This document shows positions 34,065 through 46,141 of a stretch of 64,000 nucleotides of DNA, in pieces. The translations under genes were made by a program, and so were the position numbers. This DNA comes from Flaccisagitta enflata (lineage: Eukaryota > Chaetognatha > Sagittoidea > Aphragmophora). The stretch spans positions 35,154,001 to 35,218,000 of the forward strand of contig OZ231128.1 in assembly GCA_965153355.1 (NCBI GenBank), in the 5' to 3' direction. The notes beneath the pieces were generated by a model that had not been told where the DNA came from, ran no database searches, and worked only from the letters and a program-made list of their open reading frames with translations. Each line of letters begins with the position of its first letter. The first letter of the stretch is position 1.

Positions 34065-34551
34065 TGTATGATGAGCCGATGTGCTTTTTACCCGCCCGCC
34101 ATCTATCGAGATTCATTAGCGTTGCCTCGTGAATGTTCATTGCCGTTGCTCGTCGTTCATTGGCTTATGACGTCATAGGTGAAGCATGTTATTGTTCGAG
34201 CTGTCTATTGGCTGTCATCGTATCTGTGCGTGACCCGTGAGCTGTCATTGGTTAGAGCTGTCAGAGTGTAGATTCTTTAGATCCTTTAAATGCCAGTGCG
34301 CAGTCTGTCTATTCAGTAGCTGTTCATCGGCGACATCCTAGTGTGGTAAGAAGCGTTGTAGTATTGAGTTGATATGATATTTATCGTATTTCCCTTTTGT
34401 CACCCTTAGCATTGGCCTAATGTTTTCCCTCATCTTGTCCCTTCCTTCAGTTTGACGATTCGCTCCATATGGTTGATGTAATAAAGCCTATTTGTTATAT
34501 CTCGATGCCCGCTCATTTGCCTCAAGCCTCAAGTAGCCAGTTACTCAAGCA
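34065..34551 (+). repeat. Right (3') LTR of the BEL/Pao element
   Basis: 487 bp, same ends as the left LTR, directly preceded by a purine-rich tract and followed by the CATCT target duplication. It contains a canonical AATAAA at 34480-34485, positioned to polyadenylate the element's transcript about 65 nt before the LTR end. Confidence 0.95.
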
Positions 34552-34556
34552 CATCT

Positions 34557-35030
34557 TAAAAACTATTTTATGAGAACAACGCGTAAACTTCTCAAACAAA
34601 ATGTTATCATCTATCCGTATCCGTATCATTTCATTTTTTGCAGCAGTTTGAAAAAAGTGAAGGCTTTAAGCTTATATAAAAATTTCCGATGCTCGATCAA
34701 TGACTCAATGACAAATAAAACATGTTGACTGGTAAAATAAATCACAAGATGAGGTCAAACTGACTTCTTTCACTTCTAGCGGCGCAGCTTTTATACTGAG
34801 AAAGATTTACACATCCAACTGAAAAGATAAATTGATATGATGGCGACTTAACCTTTTGACATGAAGTCGCAGCTTAGGGAACTTAAGATCGTTATCATGG
34901 TGCCACAAGATGGAATGACCCGATTTGTATTATCGTGTTGGCTTAGCTTACTTTGGATCGGGATTTATTTAATACAGATCAACACAACTCTCAAAATTAA
35001 AAGGTGGTAAGCGAAAGTCGGTTCATCTGT
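34557..35030. other. Unassigned spacer
   Basis: AT-rich DNA directly right of the retrotransposon's target duplication. Nothing recognised. Confidence 0.45.
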
Positions 35031-35035
35031 GCCAG

Positions 35036-35127
35036 CGTTTTGTTTTGTTTTGTTTTTTGTTTTGTTTTGTTTTGGTTTGGTTTGGTTTGGTTTGGTTTGG
35101 TTTTGTTTTGTTTGTTTTGTTGTTTTG
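35036..35127. repeat. (TTTTG)n / (TTTGG)n pentanucleotide array
   Basis: TTTTG, TTTGG and TTTTG blocks in succession. Confidence 0.93.
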
Positions 35128-35149
35128 TATGAGCCAATATCCATTTTTG

Positions 35150-35474
35150 CAGGGGTGAATATAATTGAGTTGCTTTTGATCCCCCCCTCTTGCGTTTGAT
35201 TTTCTTCCCCGCAATGTGTTGCGTCGCGTTTTAAAATCCATGATTTTCTTCCCCATAAAGCATTAAAACAGTTTAGTTAAGGATTAAAAAGTGTTGAATT
35301 GTGTTCTACTAATTAGTTTTTTTTTATGATTTGGTACTGTCATAAGTTAGATTTTCCCCAAATTTTCTTTTTTTTTTCTCTTTTTACCATCTTGTATTTC
35401 CTTCCCCATCTCCAAACCCTTTGATTCCCTCCCCCCCCTACCGGAGGGGAGAAACTCAATTATATATAGGCCTG
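35150..35474 (+). mobile_element. MITE of family G, copy 2
   Basis: CAGGGGTGAATATAATTGAG at the left, and its approximate complement at the right (ending TATATAGGCCTG). It contains TTTGATTTTCTTCCCC and TTTTCCCCAAATTTTC, shared with copy 3. Confidence 0.75.
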
Positions 35475-36180
35475 CATTTTTGTCCAAATTCGATGTCACT
35501 TAGCAGCTGCAGCTGCGTAGTACCTGCGTCATATGAACATCACCTTTATCAGTGATATATCGATGGAAAAAGCGAATGGGAAGAGATGTCAGAGACGTCA
35601 GCTGACTTCTCTTTTGTTGGAAACAAATTTTAAGATATACCAGACAGAAAGATGAAACATAGGTAAAGAGATTTTAGCTCTACAAATTCCTCTAATTCGC
35701 TATTTCTGCTATTTGCTTTCGCCTGTCATTGAAAAGCATGCGATTTTCTCATAAGATTATTAAACATTCAAGAATTATAAGTTTGTCCCTGTTTTTACAT
35801 GTATTTTCTTAGATGAAAACCTGAGGGTGTGAGGGTCTTTACAAACCATACGCAGCTGATTCAACGAGTCAATGGATAGAGGTGAACACACGGACACATG
35901 AAACTTGAGAGGAAGAAAAAGTATTTTATCACCCGAACTCTGAATGGAAGTTTCATTCCGTCTGCCCAATTGACTCTTCACGACTGAAGCCATGAATGAG
36001 GCTTTTCTCTCCCGCCTCAATACTTGAGGATCAACGCCCCGTCTTAATGGTTATGTTCACGCTATGACCACAATGAGCGTGGTAATCTGTCTCAGCGTGA
36101 ACTCACTTCCAATGGTTATGTTCCCATAAAAACTCTTTAGACGGCCGAATGGCAAAGTAGCAAAAAAAAAGGGAAAAAAA
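35475..36180. other. Unassigned spacer
   Basis: No feature recognised. Confidence 0.4.
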
Positions 36181-36185
36181 GAAAA

Positions 36186-36264
36186 AGAAGAAGAAGAAGA
36201 AGAAGAAGAAGAAGAAGAAGAAGAAGAAGAAGAAGAAGAAGAAGAAGAAGAAGAAGAAGAAGAA
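36186..36264. repeat. (GAA)n microsatellite
   Basis: About 25 perfect AAG triplets. Confidence 0.97.
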
Positions 36265-36998
36265 TAAAAGAAAAAGATAGAGGAATGAACAGAAAATAAA
36301 AAAGAAAGGAAAGGAAGGAAAGACTTAGCCAAGTCGTTTTTCTTTGTCCTTTCTTTTGTTTACATCCAACACCCAATCCTAGAATTAAATGGGAGAGAAA
36401 TCGCGCAATACACCACAAGGAAATGGAGGGGAAAACAGTAAAAAGGGAAAAACAAGTGAAAAAAATCATAGGGAGTTATGACCTAGATGGAAGAAGAATA
36501 GATCATTTTATCTGGTTTTATCTATGTGTAGAAAAAATGTCTTTTAATGTTTCTGTTGCACTCATCATATGAATTTTATGGATTTGCTTCCGTGAGGTAA
36601 ATTGCTCATTCTGCGAAACGATGCTTGATCAAAAGGATTTACTCCTTCCCATACCATTGTAGCTTTATTCATCTGAGATTTATTCTCGTTTTGTTATCAA
36701 ATAAACTGCGTAACGATATATTTCAATGGGGAAGTTGTTTGGATTTAAATTTATCGGATACTGTGTGTTATCGTTGAACTATGGCGAGGATTTTAAAGAG
36801 CGTACCATTGGCTCTTCCTGTAATCTGCATATAACAGGTCTAGGAGTGGTGCGCGTATTAACTAGTCAGCGAGGGTTAACAAGGGCCTCTTTCCTTTATT
36901 TCAGTTCTGGTAAAGTGAGGGATATTGTCCCACTTGTCATAAAAGAGTACCAATTTTCCTACGGTATGTTTGTCAGCCTTAAAATCCATTTATGAGAC

Positions 36999-37166
36999 AA
37001 CAAGGCCGGATACTCGGCCACCAGTTGCGGACGGGTGGGCAGGGGCGGAAATGCGCGTTTCCTCACTTTTCGACTCGATGGTTACGGATGGGCCGACGGA
37101 CCGACGGACCGACCGACGGACCGACCGACGGACAAAGCCTCTTATAGAGTTGCGTGTCCGCAACTA
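36999..37166 (-). mobile_element. R-family element, GTTGCG subfamily
   Basis: Minus-strand reading: AGTTGCGGACACGCAACT hairpin, CTATAAGAGGCTTTGTCCG, a (GTCC/GGTC)n tract, GAGTCGAAAAGTGAGG, CCCCTGCCCACCCG, TCCGCAACTGG, then GGCCGAGTATCCGGCC and TTGTT. One of the best-preserved copies. Confidence 0.85.
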
Positions 37167-37431
37167 GAAACAACTTAGAATCCCAGTGCAACCATTTATG
37201 ACGGCGTTCCTCCGAAGGCAACATTTGTGTTTTAACAGGAGCCAAAGTAAAAAATCAAAATGATTGAATCTGAATGATTAAACTAAAAAAATCCTTGAGA
37301 TATATCATGATTGATATTTTTTTGCATAACTTGCATTCAAACATGAAAAAGAACCAAATGAAGCTACAAATAATGAAGAAAATATAATGCAAATTAGTGA
37401 AAATTTCATTTTTGGTAACTGACAGGGGGCT

Positions 37432-37572
37432 CGTTGAAATTCTAAGATTGCATAGAAAATGAAAAAATGAAAAAACAAAAAACATAGTTCTCTTCCAAAA
37501 TCGATTACAAAGAGAACTATGTTTTTGGAAATGCAAAATTTCCCTGCATTTGAGAGTCTTAGAATTTCAACG
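37432..37572. mobile_element. Small MITE M6, about 140 bp
   Basis: CGTTGAAATTCTAAGA ends are inverted. The centre is a further perfect inverted repeat AACATAGTTCTCTT...AGAGAACTATGTT. Confidence 0.65.
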
Positions 37573-38430
37573 GCGAGAACAAACAAAAAAATGTAAGTAA
37601 AATTTCACAAAAAACCTTGATTTTCTTGCTTCTCTCATGTGAATTGCATTGTAAAAATTATTTCTGAGGTCAGAATATGATAGAAATGCATACACCAAGA
37701 ATCTTTAGAGACAATTCATCTTTTAAAATCATTCTTGCACCATTATTGTCCTGAAAATGATGCAAAAAGTATGGTGAAACACATACTTTTCCTTCAAAAA
37801 TTTGCCGTCTTATACAACATAATGAGTTTGTTCAATCCTCATTCCTGGAAGATGGTAGAATTCTGAAATCAGTCAGCGATCGAAGAAAAGAATATCGAGA
37901 TCGGAGTATAAAATACATCATGATTCATGAACCTGATCGCACATGCTTACCAGCTAAGCTTTTTTCTTGCTGAAATTGATATCGCAAAAGCTATAAAGAA
38001 ATGTTGGGGGAAAAACAGAATTTTTGACGAATTTATGACCTCAGAGCAAATAGTAACTTACAGACACGACGATCAAAAAGGGGTCAAAAAAGAGAAATGG
38101 ATAAAACAGGAGGAAATGGGGAGAAATAGGAATGAAATGGCCAAATGGGAAAGGATTGGAAAAAGCGAAGGGCTTAGGAAGCCAGAAGTCAAATTATGCT
38201 CTGAATCTGTGTTTGCCTCAGTGTTTACATAAGTGTCTGTGTCCATTTCTTGGATAAATGTCTAAATTGTCTATCCTTGGTTGCCTCTGTCTATGGGTAA
38301 CAGCTCAAAGACTTGTTACTGCAGCGCAGTGACAGCTTTGAGTTTGAGTGTTCATTTTGTCATTTGAAAACATATTCGATTAAAGTCATTACTCCCTTGT
38401 CATTATTAATCGGAAGTTTCCCTAGAATTT
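37573..38430. other. Unassigned spacer with one hairpin
   Basis: At about 38306-38345, CTCAAAG...TTACTGC-AGC-GCAGTGA...CTTTGAG can fold. Otherwise nothing recognised. Confidence 0.4.
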
Positions 38431-38439
38431 GATCATGCT

Positions 38440-38700
38440 TTGCAGCGGCTTAGGCGGCTTGCTGATCGGGAAATTCACCCTTTTTGGGCGGCGACCACTG
38501 AAGCCGCTGCCCTGCAGAACACAGGGGTCAATTCCCGTTCATCTTTTTGTCAGTCCATCCGCTTATCTGTTCATCTGTCTGTTTGGCCCTTTTGGTTGGC
38601 TACCAGCGACTCTAATCGGCTTTTCCAGACTTGATTTTTTTTGCTTTTCCTGTCCGCAAATCAGCGCTTTCAGCTTCAGGCCGAACACTAACATACCATG
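38440..38700 (+). mobile_element. Partial F-family element
   Basis: Contains GAAGCCGCTGCCCTGCAGAACACAGGGG and a GTCAGTCCATCCG tract. The usual right end is missing. Confidence 0.5.
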
Positions 38701-39137
38701 AATCAGTCCAGAATCAGCCTCAAATCAACCTCCTTTCTTTCTATCTATCTTTCTTTCTGTTTGTCTGTCTGTCACTGTGACCTGTCTTTCTTTCTGTTTG
38801 TCTCTAATTCTTATTTTCTCTCTTTTTTTCCTCTTATCTTCTTTCACTTTTTTTTTTCATCTTTTTCTCGTTCCCTTTTCCTATCCTACAAATTTTTTCA
38901 CCTTCCACAAGAGGCGCTTATTTGCTCTAATAACCTGGGCATAGCGCACTTCTGACCATATGCTACCCATAGATGACTTAATAATTTTGAAATCTGCATT
39001 TTAATCAAATGCAAAACAGAATGTGAGGGTAAAGCGTCGGCGCTCTTTATGCACGAATCATTTTTTGCGATACTTTCTGTCAGTCTAGTCTGTCTTCTGT
39101 GCCGCACCTACTATCTCACCTGCTCCGTCTGTTGTTG

Positions 39138-39138
<1 letters not shown>

Positions 39139-39224
<86 letters not shown>
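39139..39224. repeat. (CT)n microsatellite
   Basis: 86 bp of pure CT immediately before the possible plus-strand exon 39235-39312. Confidence 0.97.
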
Positions 39225-39227
<3 letters not shown>

Positions 39228-39234
39228 ATCACAG

Positions 39235-39312
39235 GGGCACATGCAACAACTACATCATGCAGACAGAGCTAAAGGAAAGGTCGTCGCTTCATTCCAGAGT
39301 GAAGATCCGCCG
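39235..39312 (+). CDS. Possible internal exon on the plus strand (26 codons)
   Basis: A 86-nt (CT)n array (39139-39224) followed by TTATATCACAG makes a strong acceptor, and CCG|GTAAGC at 39313 a good donor. The 78-bp interval is open in phase 0-0 (begins [14 protein letters not shown]). There is no recognisable domain. It would be on the opposite strand from the Ig-like gene. A chance match to splice consensus next to a microsatellite is quite possible. Confidence 0.25.
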
Positions 39313-40080
39313 GTAAGCGGAGAAAAAAAGGCACAAAAGGAAAAAAAAGACGCAAAAGAACAAGGCCTACAAGTAATCGCTTTAGGGTGGTCGGGAGAAG
39401 AGATGTAAGTAGCCGTCATGTGGAAGGCCGGGGGAAAAATATGGTTGGGCAGGGTAAAACCACTTCGGCCGATTTTCTGCTATCCAAGAAGTTTTTCAAC
39501 CGACCGACCGATGAACCGACACACCTGTAGATAAGAAAAGAAAAAACGAGGAAAAAAGAAAGGAAAAGAGTAACTGCAAAAAAAAAAAAGAAGTAAAATA
39601 CATACAAAAAGGACAAAAAAAAGGACATACAAGGACAAAAAGAAAGAATAAAAGCGCAAAAGAAGAAAAAAAAAGAAACAAAAGAGGTCAAGCTCCAGAT
39701 TTCCTTGCTTTGATTACTTTGCAGAGGAGCGGAAAAAAAAACTGGCTGGACCGCTGAGTGTCAACTTTTGCAACAACCAGCTGCCCTTGCTAAGTTGCAT
39801 TTTAGGAATAGAAATTGTGCAAAGTCAAGAAAAACACTCTTTTTCTCTCTCTTCTTTTATTTTTATTTTCCCTTTTCTTTTCTTTTTTCTTTTTGCAATA
39901 GCGTTTTGAAGGGGCCCTTTAATTTTTGAACAGGCGTAACAGAGCGACAGACGGACGGACAGACAGACATACGGACGGACGGCTTATCTTAAGGGCTTAC
40001 CTTACGGAGAAAAGGGATCCGAGCACGTTCATGTTTAGGGGCTCACCACGTAATCTGAGGTGAGATTAAAACCCGGGGTA
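39313..40080. other. A-rich spacer with R-like tetranucleotide fragments
   Basis: Purine-rich DNA with short ACCGACCGACCG (39500) and GACGGACGGACAG (39950) pieces, probably decayed R copies. Confidence 0.45.
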
Positions 40081-40083
40081 TAC

Positions 40084-40346
40084 TCGGGTATTTGGGTATG
40101 CTCGGGTATTGCTTGGGTATTGCTTGGGTATTGCTCGGGTATTGCTTGGGTATTGCTTGGGTATTGCTAAGGTATTTTTTGGGTATGGCTTGGGTATGCT
40201 CGGGTATGCCCGGGTATTACTTTGGCATTGCTTTGGTTATGCTCGGTATTTGGGTATGCTTGGGTATTGCTCGGGTATTGCCTGGGTATTGCTCGGGTAT
40301 TGCTAGGGTATTTCTTGCGTATGCTTGGGTATTGCTCGGGTATTAA
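40084..40346. repeat. Minisatellite, 11-bp unit CTYGGGTATTG
   Basis: About 20 units with drift. Because 11 is not a multiple of 3, all frames show the same short peptide periodicity. Confidence 0.9.
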
Positions 40347-41660
40347 TCTCACATTTTCTCTCATGTTTGGGCCTTAACATAGAGTGAAGAAAGGACTCAG
40401 CATATTCATGTTTTGAGGCCTACCTTACAGAGAAGAGGAAGTCCGGCGTGTTCATGTTTTGGCGTGAACGTGAATTTGGAGATGGTTTTTTGTCCTGAGT
40501 GTTTCGTGTGTCCCGTGATAGTCACGTTACCCAACGACCACGTCAACTGTTGAAGGAGAGAAGTATTAAAGAAAATGTCAAAACGTGTTTTTTTTTCCTT
40601 GAAGACAAAGAGTTAGGTTTTGATAACCTATCGAGAGCAGATAATAATATTCTTCCGAGCTTCCGGAAAGCAAAAATTGTTCTCGTAAGATTTCGACAAG
40701 CAAAATGCAGTCTGAAATGATGGAATCAAGGCAACATTAACACAATAAATCTAAAAAATAGTAGCTTCATGGGGAAAAAATCAAGTTTTTAGGTTTTCCA
40801 ATTATGAAATTATTTGTGACAACTGTTCAAGTGCTCTTCTAAAACGAAATATCATTTTTTTTTCTAATGCCATAGTGCAGGATCTTCCGACACTATCACC
40901 CTGCTTCCGAGAAGCGGCGCTTCCCGCTTCTCCACAATCTGTGCGTCTGATCGAGAGAGAACTAGACAAAGCTTATGATAGCGTTTGAGTGGGCAGGAGC
41001 AATGATGCCAAAGCACTTTTGGACATTAGGCAGAGGCAGCAATGCTCGTTGAGACCCCAAAAACGAAAAAGCTAAGTGTTACAAACCTATCGTCAAACGG
41101 ATGGACTGACGGATCGGCATAGTGGGTTATAGAATCACATGCGAGCATGGGAGCATGCTGATTCTTTGTTGACTAACAAGACCAAAATGAACCAAAGTTC
41201 AGTTATCTATTGTTACTTTTGTTGTAAGTGAGTTGCACAGAGTGGTGCTCACGCGATTTAAGTGAGTGCAATCAATCACAAAGTTTAAATGACGGCAACC
41301 AGTCTTTTTTTAACGAAGTTGAAATTTGCCACTCGCAAATTGCTTGAGAGGGGAGGGATAAGAAATCAGAAAACAACCCCAAAAAACACACTAAACATTC
41401 CATTCCTGTTATGAAAAGTGCGACCGAGTTGTTTAATTTACATTTTCAATCAGATGCTTAACGTACATCATTAATCGTTGCCTTGATGAGATTGTTGTCG
41501 CACCTTTAATGGGGGAAATCATTTGCTTCTACTCCGCCTTCCCAAGGCATAAAAACAAGGCCGCAAGTATGGCTATACAAAGTCGCGTGTGTACAAGGAT
41601 GGGCTATGATAAAAAAGGCTTACCAAACATTTGGACTGAAGCAGTGATGCAGAAACTGCT
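40347..41660. other. Unassigned spacer
   Basis: No convincing gene. A weak R-like 3' end (AACAAGGCCGCAAG) lies near 41557. Confidence 0.4.
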
Positions 41661-41666
41661 GGGAAA

Positions 41667-42156
41667 CAGGGGTGTATATAGTTCCATAATCTTTGAATAA
41701 TTCCCCCCCCCTGCCTTTGATTTTCTTCCCCACAACGCATTATATTACCAAATCTCTGATTTTCTTCACCATAAGCAATAAACCAGTGTGTTTAAGGTTG
41801 AAATAGTGTTAATTTATGTTTTAATACTTATTAGGTCTTATAATTTGTTACCAAAAGTTATATTTTCCCCAAATTTTCTTCTTTTTAGTTGCCGACAAGC
41901 AACTCTATAAGAGCCTTTGTCCGTCCGTCCATTGGTCCGTCCGTCCGTTGGTCCGTCTGTCCTTGAACACGAGTCGAAAAGTGTGAAAACACGCATTTCC
42001 GCCCCTGCCCACCCATCCGCAACTGGTATTGGTTGTGTACCCGGCCTTGTGTTCTCTCTCCTTTATTTTTATCTTCCTTTTGCTTCCCTATCCGCAAACC
42101 ATTTGATTATTCCCCCCCCCCCCGCGGGGGGGGATGTGGAAGAATATACACGCCTG
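41667..42156 (+). mobile_element. MITE of family G, copy 3, split by an R element
   Basis: Left end CAGGGGTGTATATAG and right end ATATACACGCCTG. Sequence colinear with copy 2 is interrupted after CCCCAAATTTTCTTC by R copy 41881-42051 and then continues CTCTCTCCTTTATTTTT. Confidence 0.75.
41881..42051 (+). mobile_element. R-family element, GTTGCG subfamily, nested in G copy 3
   Basis: TTTTTAGTTGCCGACAAGCAACTC hairpin (one arm mutated), GTCCGTCCG tract, GAGTCGAAAAGTG, GCCCCTGCCCACCCATCCGCAACTGG, ends CCGGCCTTGTG. Confidence 0.85.
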
Positions 42157-42392
42157 CCGGGAAACAACAAAAAAATCTTTGGCAGACAGATGGACTAACA
42201 GACAAGTCCATGAAATGATCACAGACTAACAGACAGAAATTTAAGAGACGCATGCATGCGACCTCAGAAGCGCGGGAAAACTTAATTGTACTTTGACATT
42301 GGCAGTTAATTAACTTACAAGCTGTCTACACACATATGTTTAAACTCATCATCCTGTGGCCTACTAGCATTTCTAGTTTGATTGGTAGGAAG

Positions 42393-42400
<8 letters not shown>

Positions 42401-42441
<41 letters not shown>
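42401..42441. repeat. (GA)n microsatellite
   Basis: About 40 bp. Confidence 0.95.
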
Positions 42442-42442
<1 letters not shown>

Positions 42443-42746
42443 CAGAAGGAGACAGAGAGTCACACATCACACAACCAGCGGCGTATTAGTGCCGACAAAT
42501 TTGGGACCCCAAGCCTCTATGACTATCTGTATTCTTATTCCAAACAAAACAAATTAATGTTGCTAACAGTGAGTTATTCTACATCGATAGGTGTAAAAAC
42601 TGTAGGTCAAATAGTGAGAAAAATAAATTAAATAACATCCAATTTCTTGTATCCAAATCTTAACAATATTTGTTAAATATCATTTTTGAAGAATTTGCAA
42701 ATGGCTCCCATACGCCGCTGGTCCAGTCTGTTATACCGATGCACAC

Positions 42747-42755
42747 GCACGCACG

Positions 42756-42832
<77 letters not shown>

Positions 42833-42860
42833 ACACACACACTTACACACACACACACAG
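42747..42860. repeat. (CA)n microsatellite
   Basis: CACG block, then about 90 bp of CA with rare substitutions. Confidence 0.97.
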
Positions 42861-43226
42861 AAATGAGCGAGTAGGAAATAAAAATGTCAAGCAAGAATCC
42901 TGTAAGATGTTAAGGAGGCAGTGGCAAGAAAAAGAGGATGAACTATTGGGATTTCCTAAGACTGTTAAGACGGTTTTATACTTTGGTTTGCCTGTCTTTT
43001 TTCCGCTTTTGCCTCGCTGCACCATCTGTATAAGACAAGGAACAAGGAGTTAACTCTTACGACAACCTACTACCATATGATGATTTGAAGTGGATTTTGA
43101 TAATTCTAAGGATAGCTGTGAGGGGTCCGGATGAAACACCAGTTAGAGCTCCCAAGGCTCTTGTCCTTATTCTAGATTTTTGGTTATAAAGTAATGTTGT
43201 CCAACTCCATATGTCTTTCGCAGCTT

Positions 43227-43435
43227 CTTTTTAGTTGCGGACACGCAACTCTATAAGAGGCTTTGTCCGTCCGTCAGTCCGTCGGTCCGTCGGTCCGTCA
43301 GTCGGTCCGTCAGTCCGTGGACACGAGTCGAAAAGTGAGGAAAGAAGCGTTTTAGAACATTTTTAGTTAAGGACAGTTGCATTTCCGCCCCTGCCCACCC
43401 GTCCGCAAGTGATGGCCATGTATCCGGCCTTGTTT
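43227..43435 (+). mobile_element. R-family element, GTTGCG subfamily
   Basis: TTTTTAGTTGCGGACACGCAACT, CTATAAGAGGCTTTGTCCG, about 55 bp of GTCC/GGTC/GTCA units, GAGTCGAAAAGTGAGG, GCCCCTGCCCACCCG, TCCGCAAG, ATCCGGCCTTGTTT. It carries an extra segment (43350-43380) before the CCCCTGCC block. Confidence 0.85.
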
Positions 43436-45116
43436 GGTGTTTTCATGCTTCCAAAGCATATGTAACTGTGTGCACGACCATTCTATAGATGATTTAAGAA
43501 TGATTGAATTATCTATTATGAGACAATAAAATAGTCGGTATGCAAAGGTGAAAAATACCATAATACAATCTTTAGATCTATGAATGTTTCAGTTTAATTC
43601 TGCTTTTGGATTAGATATTTTGCGGTTATATGCTATATTCTTACATGATTACCATCTTGGCCAAAATAAAAATCCCACCTATATGGTTAATTTTCGATAA
43701 AAAAACTTAAGAAAACCTATTGAAATCAGTGACCATTGGAAAGAACTTGAAAAAATCTTCAAAATGGCGCCATGCAGAGCTCAGTAGCTCAATTCGTTTA
43801 GATTTGAGAGCTAAAAGAGTGAAAACGTTAACCTAAAAAAAAAGCAGAAAATATGCAAAAAATGAGGGGAAAAAAATTGACCTGTTTATTTTCACTTTTT
43901 CTTGGCTTATCATGATACAATCATATAAAAGTCGGTGACCATTGGAAAGAGCTTCAAAAAATCTGCCTAATGGCGCCAAGCAGATTTTTTTAGTTCAAAC
44001 CATTTAGATTTTATATAAAAATGAATATACCTTGATCCGTAAGCGCTAGAGAAAAAAATTGTAAAAAAAAAACTAAGGAGTCAAAGACTAGTTGTATAAA
44101 ATTGTTCAAAAATCCTTCATCCATGTCTACCGAAATGATCATAAATGATATTTGGTACCAAAAAGCCTAAACTAACAATTTTTTTAAAAAAATCGAATTT
44201 TGCACAGGAAATAACAGCAATAAATAACTACAGTGGACTACCGCATTTTTGTCACCTGATTTAACGACATTTCGGATTTAGCAGCTATGTTTCTTTGGTC
44301 CCAAATTTTTACAGGCTTTTGTAATGTTAATTTTACTCGATTTAACAACACCTGATTCAACATCCAAACCTGATTTAAAGTTGCTATTTTTAAGTCCCAT
44401 GGATGACCTTAAGCGGAATGAAAAATGACACTTTTAGTGAATGATATAGAGACACTAAAACATGTAGATTTTAACCATGATATGTGCTGTTGCTGTTGCT
44501 GTTGCTGTAGTTGCGAAAAAACCTGTCAAATTTTTTTTTATGTTTTTTTTGTGTTTCCCATCGTATGTACTTTAATGTGAAGTCGACATGCATTTTGACA
44601 AAATTATTTTATTGTTTATTCATGTTCAATACTTCTTGCTGAGTAATAATATCAATGACTTCAGCATTTTATTGGTGACCTTAATATTGCAACACTCAGA
44701 GTGTGATTACTAATGAGTGAATTTGTCACTATCAAACATGACGTCAGCAGTAAGTTATTATCTCTGCAAAGATAGTCCTCGTAGAAATACTTAGTGCAGA
44801 AAAAAAACTCAATTGGGAACTCAAGACTTCATTCCGGATTTTAGTTTTTTTCTTTTTTTTTCAAGGAGAAAAATTGGTTTCCAACGCTCATCGAATCACC
44901 GATTCTGCATTCCCGTAGAGTTCGATACGCAAAAAAAAAAGGTATTCAGATCACTGAAACGAAGGAGCGAACAAAGGGAGGGACAAACGAACAAACGAAC
45001 AAATGAACAAATGAATGAACAAACAAGTGAGTAAGGGAGCAAATAAACGAACGGACCATTGAGCAAGCAAACAAACCAATGAGCAAAGAAATGTGGCAAC
45101 AAAAATAAATGACGTC

Positions 45117-45118
<2 letters not shown>

Positions 45119-45166
<48 letters not shown>
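45119..45166. repeat. (GA)n microsatellite
   Basis: About 48 bp, preceded by degenerate GAACAAAC/GAGCAAAC units at 44968-45095. Confidence 0.95.
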
Positions 45167-45167
<1 letters not shown>

Positions 45168-45334
45168 CATCGATTATTTGATTTTTCTGCACCCAGGCGA
45201 ATGCCCGAGATCAAGACAGGGACTGGCGCGATTGAATGCAAATCCTACGAAAAGTCGAATGCGCAAAAACGATGATACGCGGCTCAGTAACATCGTGATG
45301 ATGATGATGATGATAATCTATCAGTCCATCCCTT

Positions 45335-45575
45335 TTGGTCAGCGGGGGGTCGATGACCTATGCTGAAATCTCAGCCTTGAAGCTCAAATCCCAGCCTCAA
45401 GGCCCCACTCCCAGCCTCCACGCCCTAATTCCATCCTTGAGGCCCAAATAAAAACAGCTTAGGTCATTGGCCCCTTTGGGGCCGCTGCCCCTCTAACCAC
45501 CTCACACCCACATACACTCACATAGGGGCAACGGGTACCGCTGACCATCTAACGCTTTTGCGACTATTTTTTTTA
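45335..45575 (+). mobile_element. F-family element (short)
   Basis: GGGGTCGATGACCTATGC at the left, CTCAAATCCCAGCCTC units inside, CCCCTTTGGGGCCGCTGCCC, then GGGCAACGGGTACCGCTGACCA and TTTTGCGACTATTTTTT. Confidence 0.65.
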
Positions 45576-45789
45576 CTTTTGCCCTACTGCCTTTATGGTG
45601 ACGTAAAAACTGCTCTTGCCCATCTGCAGGCTTCTTGGGTAGCTGTGTATCCGTTTTGTCTTGCTTTATTGCCCTTGCTCACCTACTCGCAACATGGGGT
45701 CCGTGTATATGGCTTATGTTTGTTTCGGCAATGACAAATTGGAGATGGTTGAGGATGATGATGTGCAGCGCCAGCGTTGGCGCTGAGGT

Positions 45790-45846
45790 ACACACACAAA
45801 CACACACACAAACACACAAACACACACACAAACACACACACACAAA

Positions 45847-45900
<54 letters not shown>
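45790..45900. repeat. (CA)n microsatellite with CACAAA interruptions
   Basis: Becomes pure CA from about 45858. Confidence 0.96.
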
Positions 45901-45902
<2 letters not shown>

Positions 45903-46040
45903 TATTAAAACGTTTTAGTCAACTGCACGCGACTCTTTAACCCGCTAGGCTGGTCGGTCCGTTTGTTAGTAGCCATTTGCTTTTTCGCGTTTTTGGGCAT
46001 CTCATTAAGTACTGCTCATGCCCAAATGATTGTATTAGTC

Positions 46041-46069
46041 TGGATGTCTGGAGAGAGAGTCTGGATGTC

Positions 46070-46136
<67 letters not shown>
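46041..46136. repeat. Duplicated CTGGATGTCTGGAGAGAGAG and (GA)n
   Basis: The 22-bp unit preceding the array is present twice, then about 60 bp of GA. Confidence 0.9.

Positions 46137-46141
<5 letters not shown>

Larger units (their letters stand above)
26401..34551 (+). mobile_element. Full-length BEL/Pao LTR retrotransposon, recently inserted, coding region disrupted
   Basis: Two direct 487-bp LTRs (26401-26887 and 34065-34551) start TG and end CA. The 5-bp sequence CATCT lies immediately before the left LTR (26396-26400) and immediately after the right one (34552-34556), a target-site duplication of the size usual for BEL/Pao. Between the LTRs lie a 1049-bp leader, a gag-pol reading frame and a short purine-rich tract directly upstream of the right LTR. 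Domain order is gag-like, zinc knuckles, protease, RT, RNase H, integrase, so RT precedes integrase, and the RT box YVDD and Pao-type protease place it in BEL/Pao. No env-like frame follows integrase. The coding frame has one frame change and one premature stop, so this copy looks non-autonomous although otherwise intact. It is antisense to the inferred host gene and sits in its long intron. Confidence 0.95.
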
